Shown: positions 26,083 through 33,326 of the stretch, piece after piece
Layout of the letters: each line of letters begins with the position of its first letter
Numbering within the stretch: the stretch's first letter is position 1
Assembly: GCF_011806575.1 (NCBI RefSeq)
Contig: NZ_JAATOO010000003.1
Location: forward strand, 124,001-188,000
From: Vibrio hepatarius
Lineage (GTDB): Bacteria > Pseudomonadota > Gammaproteobacteria > Enterobacterales > Vibrionaceae
DNA length: 64,000 bases
Direction: 5' to 3'
The notes under the pieces: model-generated
What the model was told of the DNA's origin: nothing
What the model saw: only the letters and a program-made list of their open reading frames with translations
Database searches by the model: none
Position numbers and translations under genes: made by a program

Positions 26083-26118
26083 ATTTTTTACGGGATATCA
26101 ACAGATGCCGTAAAAAAT
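26083..26118. promoter_or_regulatory. Perfect 11-bp inverted repeat upstream of the small regulator
   Basis: ATTTTTTACGG (26083-26093) and CCGTAAAAAAT (26108-26118) are perfect complements with a 14-base spacer, and TACGGGA also occurs as a direct repeat across the dyad. It lies 69-104 bases before the 26014 start codon, suitable for an autoregulatory operator. Confidence 0.5.
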
Positions 26119-26293
26119 ACGGGACTAATTTATGGTCTCGTCGTGTAGGGCTTTTAGTGAGTAAGCTTGTTGGTAAAAGGAAATGACTTGTTCGAAACGG
26201 AGGGAGGGGATAAAACTCATCGAAAATAATGAATTTAATCATAAGCTTGCAGTCATTTCCAAAGCACCACAAGCCACTAATACATAGAGAGTG

Positions 26294-26503
26294 TCAACCT
26301 TCTCGACTTGCCTGCTGTTCTATCTCTTGCAGCATTTTTTCCACCTCTTGAATACGGTTCATGCAGTGCTGATACGCTTGTGTTCCTTGTTTTACCAGTG
26401 GAATGATGCGATCAACATCTGGAACGTTTTGTTGAGACAGTTCCTCTGCTGCTGATTTTAGCTTTGAGTAATTATCCATATAACTGCTAGTTTGTTGGTT
26501 CAT
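26294..26503 (-). CDS. xseB: Exonuclease VII small subunit (island copy)
   Basis: A 69-residue helical protein (YSKLKSAAEELSQQNVPDVDRIIPLVKQGTQAYQHCMNRIQEVEKML) with the amphipathic pattern of XseB, which wraps the coiled-coil arm of XseA. It overlaps the end of xseA by 17 bases and is translated with it. Chromosomal xseB normally lies in another operon (with ispA/dxs), so this pairing marks an accessory ExoVII. Confidence 0.8.
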   Translation of the reverse strand: MNQQTSSYMDNYSKLKSAAEELSQQNVPDVDRIIPLVKQGTQAYQHCMNRIQEVEKMLQEIEQQASREG

Positions 26504-28232
26504 GTTGCGGATCCTTCTGAAACGAATGGTTGGTTACCGTCGTACTGCCATCATGCAATTGGACTGTATACTGTTGATTATTTTGAAGTTGTTTAGTGCT
26601 TTTAATTACGTGGCCTGCATCATCACACACCAGCGCGTAGCCACGCTCTAAAACCCTTTGAGGGTCATAGGCCTCAATTAATCGCTTGCCATTTCGGATA
26701 AAATCTTGGTGAGTAGCCAAACTCCTCTTCGCGTTCACAAAGAGGATATTTTTGTCTTGTTGGATCTGACTCTGTTGGCTTTGCACATGCATACGCGCAT
26801 ACATCACCAATGTATTTGAGGCAGAAACCGCCTGATTACTGGCAATTTGTATCGCGGTTTTAGAAGACTGGCTCAAGCTGTGCCAAAGTTGACGCGTGTC
26901 TCGTTTATGATTATGTATCTGATGTTTAGATAACTGTTTTAAGTCTCTGTAATCCTTTAAAACATTTTGCTTCGTCAACGTCACTATCGCAGCACTCGAT
27001 TGTTTCATAATCTGCTGCTCCGCAAAGGCGGCAGACTTGGCACTAATCAGTGCCTTGTTTGCCTGATGAAACACTTGCTCATGAAGGCGATTAAGCGCAA
27101 TACGTGATGAATTAAATTTCTGGTTTGCGTTGGAACTAAGGTATTGGAACTGTCGATTAACCAAGTCTCCATTTTCTCTCACTCGGTTTTGGGCTCGCTC
27201 GAACAAACGATGACCGAACTGTTCAACGTGATTACGCCAACAGGCTAAAGCGTTACTTTTTCCTTTCTCTATACGTTCACTTTGCTGCGCAATAAACTGT
27301 TGCTGATGATTACATAGCGATTGCGCTGAGTTATGCAGCTTAGAGTAATTCGCGCTAACAGACTGAGCGTTTTGGATTATCGTATGTTTGATGTGATCAA
27401 TGACTTTAGTCGGCGTCGCAAAAGATTGATTAGCGAATTCATCAAGGATGACAGAGTCCGTGCTGTGCCCGATACCCGTGAAAACAGGATATGGACAGCG
27501 GCAAACCAATCGAGCCAGTTTCGGTTCACTGAGTTCGTTAAGGCCAGCCTTATCACCACCGCCTCTAATCACGCACACTGCATCATACACATGTTCATTT
27601 TGAACCAGTTCTGTAAACGCCATCTCGATAGCGCGTATCCTCGCTTCACCTTGGAATGATGCGTAGAAATAGTCGAACTGACATAGGTAGTGCTGTTCAA
27701 GCAAGTGCGCCACACTGCGAAAGTCACTCAACCCAGCCGCATTCTGCGGTGCAATCACGGCAACCCTTGTAAACTCCATCGGTGTTCTCAAGCATTGATT
27801 TAACTCTGCCTCGTTCTTATCAGCCAGCCAATTGCGTATCTTCTGTAGTTTTAACTCAAATGCCCCAATCGTGTAGCTGGGATTAATATCTACGATGGTT
27901 AAGTTGAGTCCATACTTAGTATGAAACTGAACTTCTACTAAACAAAGAATGCTCAAACCTTCTGCAAATGTCATTTGAGTACTCTTTTCAAACGCATCGA
28001 TGATAGAGGTTCTATTTGACCAAACAACCGCACGCGCTTGCGATTCCGACCCACCATCACCGTTATCTGATAACTGCAAATACACATTACCAGAGCGATT
28101 TCGATTCACGCTGGTTACGTCAGCGGTCACCCAATGCCGACCAGGAACACCTCGACGAATGACGTCAGCGACATGATCAAGTAACTCACTGAGGCTTCGC
28201 AAACCTATTTGTTGATCCTGGCTTATCAACAT
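26487..28232 (-). CDS. xseA: Exonuclease VII large subunit (island copy)
   Basis: A 581-residue XseA homologue; ExoVII degrades single-stranded DNA from both ends without ATP. An N-terminal OB-fold (about residues 12-118, WVTADVTSVNRNRSGNVYLQLSD) is followed by the catalytic domain with RGGG (223-226), GIGHSTD (253-259) and EFANQSFATPTKVID. A long Gln-rich coiled-coil arm and a short C-terminal domain (RVLERGYALVCDDAGHVI) complete it. It is longer than the usual ~450 residues because of the extended arm. As a second copy on an island with phage-defence genes it may act on invading or replication DNA; this is inference. Confidence 0.88.
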   Translation of the reverse strand: MLISQDQQIGLRSLSELLDHVADVIRRGVPGRHWVTADVTSVNRNRSGNVYLQLSDNGDGGSESQARAVVWSNRTSIIDAFEKSTQMTFAEGLSILCLVEVQFHTKYGLNLTIVDINPSYTIGAFELKLQKIRNWLADKNEAELNQCLRTPMEFTRVAVIAPQNAAGLSDFRSVAHLLEQHYLCQFDYFYASFQGEARIRAIEMAFTELVQNEHVYDAVCVIRGGGDKAGLNELSEPKLARLVCRCPYPVFTGIGHSTDSVILDEFANQSFATPTKVIDHIKHTIIQNAQSVSANYSKLHNSAQSLCNHQQQFIAQQSERIEKGKSNALACWRNHVEQFGHRLFERAQNRVRENGDLVNRQFQYLSSNANQKFNSSRIALNRLHEQVFHQANKALISAKSAAFAEQQIMKQSSAAIVTLTKQNVLKDYRDLKQLSKHQIHNHKRDTRQLWHSLSQSSKTAIQIASNQAVSASNTLVMYARMHVQSQQSQIQQDKNILFVNAKRSLATHQDFIRNGKRLIEAYDPQRVLERGYALVCDDAGHVIKSTKQLQNNQQYTVQLHDGSTTVTNHSFQKDPQHEPTN

Positions 28233-28455
28233 GATTATATCCTCAAAAAAGAAGAGCTAAAATAAGACCGTCAATCACCCAATAACACCGCGGTCTTGGC
28301 GATATTGAAACATAGAAATAAATTTCAATTTGAGTAGTGATTTGTACAGATTTTTTCTATCTACTAAAAATTCTGTGATCATAATCACCATATCGTATCG
28401 TGTTTCTTACTGGTATTAAGAATTCTTAAACTCGCTAAGAATTACTAAGAAGTAC

Positions 28456-28553
28456 CCCATGAACTGCGTTCATGAACCAATCGACTCTCTTCAAAGCGCA
28501 GCTTTGGTTTAGCCACTTTTGGATATTTATATATAAATGGCGAAAGTGGCCTA
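28456..28553 (+). repeat. Three-hairpin repeat, copy 2
   Basis: Hairpin 1 CATGAAC-tgc-GTTCATG, linker AACCAATCGACTCTCTT, hairpin 2 CAAAGC-gca-GCTTTG, hairpin 3 GCCACTTT...AAAGTGGC. Lies in the divergent gap between xseA and the Mrr-like nuclease gene; I see no other feature in that 466-bp gap. Confidence 0.8.
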
Positions 28554-28698
28554 TTCAGTAAGACTGACTTCAAACTTCCAAATACAACCAATATAAAACC
28601 AGTGACATAATCGTCACTCTTACCTCAAAAATCACATCTCAGTCGTATATACCGTTAACATTCAAAGCAATCTATTTTGTTTAAATGCAGGACGCGCT

Positions 28699-30537
28699 AT
28701 GAAACTAACCCAAGTTTTAAATCATACAAATCAATTTGAACGCTCAAAGTTCATCAACTGCATAGACAAGCTATGCCAAGACAACAAGGGTGACACCGAG
28801 TTGGTCAAGCAATTGGATAAAATAGATGGTCAACTTAAAGCGGCCTCTGGCAATGAGATCAAAGAGCTATTCAATCTAGTCAGAAAGCACTTCAAAAAGC
28901 ACGTAGTAGAACAAGTAGCGACGGGTGGCCCACAGGCATCACTACTGATAAATATCTTAGCTAGGGATGGGAACTGTATCTCTACCATACCGTGGATTGA
29001 GAGTCTTTATGCCAAAGAATATGCAGAGATAGATACATTGAGCCAGGAGCTTCTAGCAGAGCTTACCACCAGTGAGTTCGGTGATTTTGATAGACTAAAC
29101 CGACTCGATATCTATAAGCACTGTATGAAAACGGCATTCGAGAACGATCTTAAATCAAATAGAGCAGCCAAAATTTCTGAAGATGAAAGAAGCATACTTA
29201 ATGTGCTTGCACAACGGCTAGGCCTGTCTAGAGAAGAGGTCAATGCCATTGAGCACTCTATTGATCCAATCCCACAACTTGGCATAGATGATTCCCTAGA
29301 ATATTTAAGGGAAAATGGCATTATCATGATCAATCGCCGACGCTCAGAGGTTATGGTTGCTGACGAGGTCGTAGATATTCTCCATGAGGTGCTCGGTAAA
29401 GAAATTCACGACAAATATATACTTAGAATTCTTCGCTCTTTATCTGATGCGGAACTCTCTAGCATCTTAAAAAATCATGGCTGCAAAACTAGAGGTGTTG
29501 ACCGAAAAGAAAAAATCACCACCATCGCTCACTCAGGACTTTCAATCAGAAATATTCTGCTCAATGACATTCATTCAGACAACGCAACACAAAATCAGAG
29601 AAAAGAACGAATCAAGCAACTGATTGATGAAATGGATCTCGACATACCCAGAATTGGCACTCGACTTCATGACCGCATAGATGTTTTGATCGAACATCTT
29701 AAAAATTCTGAAGAAGATGAGTTTAATGCCCTAAGTGTCAGTGGCTTTAAAGAACTTCTGGAATCACTATCAAGCTCAGATCTTAATGTTGAAGAACGTA
29801 TTCGAACAGACTTTGAAATAGAAAACAAAGAAACTCTCGATCCAGAAAGGCTAAAAGCACTAAGTATTACCCCACTCGATATTTTGTATCTCTATACAAA
29901 CGATGAAATTAAGACCATCAGAAATGATATGGGGCTGTCTAGGAGAGGGAACCCTCGTAGTCAAATCATTGAATCCTTCGCTAGTGCCAATGACCGCTTA
30001 ATTGAAAACTACAACTTGCTGGCAACACGCGATTTGAAAGGTTTACATGACGCTGGCATAGATATCAAAGAGTCGGATATTGGTGTGAAATTCGAAGAAA
30101 TTACTCGTTCAATTCTAGAGCAGCTTGGAATGAATGTTGACGAGGACTTACGAAAAGACATAAACACAGCCAAGGACAAAGCGGACATTATAGTCTCCTT
30201 GGATAATGATGATGTCATTATAGGTGAGGCAAAATCGTTTAAGAATGGCCAATATGCCAAATACTCTACAACATCTAGACAAGTCAAAGCCTACGCGAAG
30301 CGCTGCGAGCAAAATGGCCATCGAGTTGCTCAAGTACTGATTGTTGCACCAGAGTTCTCCAAAGACTTTATCGATGCAGCAGATATGGATACTGACGTAA
30401 ACATATCTCTTCTAGAAGCCAGTGGCCTGCAAAAAATCCTGACGGCATACAAACAACGTAGAACCCCAAACTTCTCACCAAAATTACTTACCAAGGGTGG
30501 ATTACTGAAAGCTGAGCTCATATCCAAGTCAATCTAA
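28699..30537 (+). CDS. Mrr-like PD-(D/E)XK nuclease with long helical N-terminus
   Basis: A 612-residue, likely cytoplasmic nuclease. The C-terminal domain has GVKFEEITRSILEQLGMNV, then Asp496 (KADIIV) and Glu510-x-Lys512 (GEAKSFK), the Mrr/RecB-type PD-(D/E)XK core, followed by QVKAYAKRCEQNGHRVAQVLIV. The N-terminal 480 residues are helical; DERSILNVLAQRLGLSREEVNAIEHSI resembles a TerB-like module. The gene stands alone with a three-hairpin repeat on each side. A stand-alone restriction or abortive nuclease is the best guess; no methylase is present. Confidence 0.78.
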   Translation: MKLTQVLNHTNQFERSKFINCIDKLCQDNKGDTELVKQLDKIDGQLKAASGNEIKELFNLVRKHFKKHVVEQVATGGPQASLLINILARDGNCISTIPWIESLYAKEYAEIDTLSQELLAELTTSEFGDFDRLNRLDIYKHCMKTAFENDLKSNRAAKISEDERSILNVLAQRLGLSREEVNAIEHSIDPIPQLGIDDSLEYLRENGIIMINRRRSEVMVADEVVDILHEVLGKEIHDKYILRILRSLSDAELSSILKNHGCKTRGVDRKEKITTIAHSGLSIRNILLNDIHSDNATQNQRKERIKQLIDEMDLDIPRIGTRLHDRIDVLIEHLKNSEEDEFNALSVSGFKELLESLSSSDLNVEERIRTDFEIENKETLDPERLKALSITPLDILYLYTNDEIKTIRNDMGLSRRGNPRSQIIESFASANDRLIENYNLLATRDLKGLHDAGIDIKESDIGVKFEEITRSILEQLGMNVDEDLRKDINTAKDKADIIVSLDNDDVIIGEAKSFKNGQYAKYSTTSRQVKAYAKRCEQNGHRVAQVLIVAPEFSKDFIDAADMDTDVNISLLEASGLQKILTAYKQRRTPNFSPKLLTKGGLLKAELISKSI

Positions 30538-30546
30538 TATACAAAA

Positions 30547-30568
30547 GCAGGCTAGCACCCTAGCCTGC
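30547..30568 (+). terminator. Hairpin after the Mrr-like nuclease gene
   Basis: GCAGGCTAG (30547-30555) pairs with CTAGCCTGC (30560-30568) around CACC, 10 bases after the stop codon. Only a short T-containing tail follows. Confidence 0.7.
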
Positions 30569-30610
30569 CATTTCCTGACACGCTATTCACCTAGTAATTA
30601 TGTCTAGAAC

Positions 30611-30710
30611 CCCCATGAGCTGCGCTCATGAATCAGTCGACTTGCTTCAAAGCGGAGCTTTGGTTAGGCCACTTTTTCATTTCTTATATAAATTAGAGAA
30701 AGTGGCTTTT
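30611..30710 (+). repeat. Three-hairpin repeat, copy 3
   Basis: Hairpin 1 CATGAGC-tgc-GCTCATG, linker AATCAGTCGACTTGCTT, hairpin 2 CAAAGC-gga-GCTTTG, hairpin 3 GGCCACTTT...AAAGTGGCTTTT. Lies downstream of the Mrr-like nuclease gene. Confidence 0.8.
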
Positions 30711-30889
30711 CGGTATCGAATGACAAAATATTGATTGTTCACTCGTCAAGCAGTCATCCAAGATTTAGAGACCCAGCATACAAATAAAGCTAAATTTTCT
30801 ATTTCTTCCTTGTCGTTTCTTTTTTTCTTACTAAGTTAATTCCCACCAAAGCTGACGCTTTGGTGTTCAGATATACCTTTCTATTGATT

Positions 30890-31073
30890 CGTGTATCCGA
30901 CTGTTAATAAAAATACTAATAACCTTATGCTCGATTCGTCGAGTAAGTGCGAACTGTATTTTTATTGGCAAATTGGAGACATGATGAACAACTCAAAAGT
31001 CACACTCAGACAACATTTTCTGCACTGCTTAAGAGCGGTGGTTTTGTTGTGTCTGAAAGAAGTTCAAATCTAG
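30890..31073 (+). promoter_or_regulatory. Leader A: promoter-like segment, hairpin and 29-codon ORF
   Basis: This segment aligns with 36515-36610 (leader B). Shared parts are TAATAAAAATA, a CTCG/CGAG hairpin, GTATTTTT-T, and ATTTGGAGAC before an ATG. Here the ATG at 30984 (GGAG 5 bases upstream) opens a 29-residue frame ending at 31073, just before the 168-residue gene. It may be a leader peptide or a short regulatory ORF; the two encoded peptides share only their start (MNN/MNK). Confidence 0.45.
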
Positions 31074-31112
31074 AAATCAGCCTATGACCGCCACTAGAGG
31101 AGTATGATAAGT

Positions 31113-31613
31113 ATGATCAAATTTGACATCGGTGAAGTAACAAAAATTGCTCATTTAACCATTAACTCAAAATCTAACGTTTACATCACCGATAGGTTAC
31201 CTGCCTATGGACAAACCTATATCAAAGCTCCTAAAGTCGTCTGTTACATACTGTTAATTAAGTTGTTGAATGCACTAGCAATCACTGACTTTGATGTCAA
31301 AAACAATAAATATATTTTTCTCCCCGAAGACGCTGATAGAGTTCACGAGCTGCTCGAGCTTTACTCGTCTCAATTTAGCTGTTATTCCCAATATCTTGTT
31401 ATTCTTGATGAAGATTGCTTTGGCGAGCCTAGGGATCGATTTGAGTTCGATTTAAGTCTAAAGAAGCAATTATTGGATGATTATAGTAGGCAGGGTAAGA
31501 ACCTAGACCTACTCCAGGTAGCCAGCGGAATCGCCGTTGACGCTTTAAGTATTAGGAAGTTTGGTGGACATGTCGAAGTAATCAATCGGCTTGGTGCTAA
31601 CTACTCAATTTGA
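31113..31613 (+). CDS. Hypothetical protein, 166 aa
   Basis: A soluble protein that I cannot assign (MIKFDIGEVTKIAHLTINSKSN...). It has a helical C-terminus with LLDDYSRQGKNLDLLQVASGIAVDA. The ATG at 31113 stands 10 bases after GAGGAG; the ATG at 31104 is only one base from it, so I take the second. It follows the leader A micro-ORF by about 40 bp and may be controlled with it. Confidence 0.55.
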   Translation: MIKFDIGEVTKIAHLTINSKSNVYITDRLPAYGQTYIKAPKVVCYILLIKLLNALAITDFDVKNNKYIFLPEDADRVHELLELYSSQFSCYSQYLVILDEDCFGEPRDRFEFDLSLKKQLLDDYSRQGKNLDLLQVASGIAVDALSIRKFGGHVEVINRLGANYSI

Positions 31614-31791
31614 TAAGTACTTTGTATTCACCTGTGACATATTCACGAACAAGAGTCAGTCGGTTTTAGGCTGACTCAATTTAGGGTAATACCACCAACA
31701 CCGAGCACCAAAAACGGTGAGCAAGAATCGTAAGTTGCTTTGGAGTTAGAAGACGATATGAAAGAGTAATAACGAAGTACTTTCGTGCAAG

Positions 31792-32082
31792 CTAGCATTC
31801 CAACCTTTTAGTTGAAAAACCTTGCTCGTCGGCAAACTGTTTGAGCAACTCCTCTCCGATATCGATGTAATGAGAATAACGGCAACACAGCGTAATGAGC
31901 CCCTTCTCTGTATCAACGACTGCACGAACGTTATTCATACCATTGTCTATCACAAATTGGGCATGATTCCACTCACATTGAACAGCGCAACCCGATTTGA
32001 ACTTTGTTCGGGCAAATTGATCTAGTACTTCTCTAGTATTAGTTTGCTGAGTAATGACTATAGCAGTTTTGCAATATGGCAC
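31792..32082 (-). CDS. Hypothetical protein, 96 aa
   Basis: A small protein (MPYCKTAIVITQQTNTREVL...) with five cysteines, including CCRYSH, and strand-helix character. No family recognised. It stands alone, convergent with the 166-residue gene; the ATG has no outstanding ribosome site, so reality is moderate. The 283 bp after it, up to the AbiH gene's end (32366), show nothing supportable. Confidence 0.45.
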   Translation of the reverse strand: MPYCKTAIVITQQTNTREVLDQFARTKFKSGCAVQCEWNHAQFVIDNGMNNVRAVVDTEKGLITLCCRYSHYIDIGEELLKQFADEQGFSTKRLEC

Positions 32083-32365
32083 CGCTGTTACCTTAAATAA
32101 GATACCTGAGTTTTCAGAATATCAATTCATCTCAGTAGTATCATAGTTTAAGCCTTTAAGCCGTGTATCAAAAGAATGGTCGTTCACAGCAAAGGTCTAC
32201 ACAAAAATGAACTCACTTTTGGACAATTCCGTTTTACCGTAATGCTAATTTAGCAAAACATTGATTACTTGATGTATAACAAAACTCGCTTAAGTCGGTG
32301 TCCAGTCTTACAAGAGCAGATCAAACTGAGTTCGCTATGTAACTCAAGTAATCTCTAACACTCGC

Positions 32366-33244
32366 CTATCCAGTTATCGGATAGGCTGTCCCAAGCTCAC
32401 TAGAAGGTGATGAACTTAACTGATGTTGAGGCACGCCAAGAGCTATCAATTTCTCTTGGGTATATAATATGCCATCACCATAATTCCAGTTCTCCCAAAC
32501 AGCATCAGGGTAGGCTTCCAAAATGCATCTAAAGTATGGAACATCAATATCATTGACCGAATGGCCTATGACAATGATTTTTGAAACATCGCCGTAGCCT
32601 TCTAGTTGAGCACGATTACTTTCTAGAATCTCAGCTACTGGCTTGTGAAACTTGTCTGTAACTGAAGCAACTGTTCTTTGGGACTCATCAAACCAAGGCT
32701 CATCTTCATTCCAAGGCATTGATGTAGATTGGTTGCCATTCCCGATTCCATGACCAAAAATGACGTTCGATCTGGCTTTACCATGAATATGCAGTACATC
32801 TTCGTCAGGAACTGAATATATGTCTTGGAGAGTAGGTGTATAGTTGAAGCTAATGAACTTAGATCCATTAGGAAATTCAAATAATTGCGTGGCTATGGTT
32901 ACGTCTATTGCACTTATCCAAGTTTTGAACGTATCTGTTACTGCATCCACCAATTCATCTACTTTTATAGTCATCTCATCTTCATAGCCATACAGCAAGC
33001 TACTTGATGAGTCAGCCAGCTCATCTAAGCTTGGCTGCAATACGGCTTGTTCGATGAAATCATCCTCATTGAAAACACCTAGGTTTTCTTCAAAGTTAGA
33101 CCACTCTTGATCATCATAAAACTCAGGGAAAAAGACAAAATGCTCGTTTAGATCATCATGATGGTTTTGATGGAAATGCCAATAACTTGTAGGTAATCCA
33201 TTCTGAATATCAAAACCATTACCGATTATCACTAAAGTTGTCAC
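32366..33244 (-). CDS. AbiH-family abortive infection protein
   Basis: A 292-residue protein of the AbiH group, first known from a lactococcal phage-abortive plasmid. Diagnostic parts are the N-terminal LVIIGNGFDIQNGLPTSY, the central FISFNYTPTLQDIY, and DVLHIHGKA, then IVIGHSVNDIDVPYF. The mechanism of the family is not well understood. I place the start at a GTG (33244), 8 bases after GGGGGAG, because the longer ATG frame adds a hydrophobic stretch unlike the family. It lies 82 bp after the helicase gene in the same direction and may be its partner. Confidence 0.82.
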   Translation of the reverse strand: MTTLVIIGNGFDIQNGLPTSYWHFHQNHHDDLNEHFVFFPEFYDDQEWSNFEENLGVFNEDDFIEQAVLQPSLDELADSSSSLLYGYEDEMTIKVDELVDAVTDTFKTWISAIDVTIATQLFEFPNGSKFISFNYTPTLQDIYSVPDEDVLHIHGKARSNVIFGHGIGNGNQSTSMPWNEDEPWFDESQRTVASVTDKFHKPVAEILESNRAQLEGYGDVSKIIVIGHSVNDIDVPYFRCILEAYPDAVWENWNYGDGILYTQEKLIALGVPQHQLSSSPSSELGTAYPITG

Positions 33245-33326
33245 GCCAATACTCCCCCGTAGATAATATCTCAAAGTACAGGTTGCATAGTATAGCAAGT
33301 AATAATCGGATAATATCATGATTATT

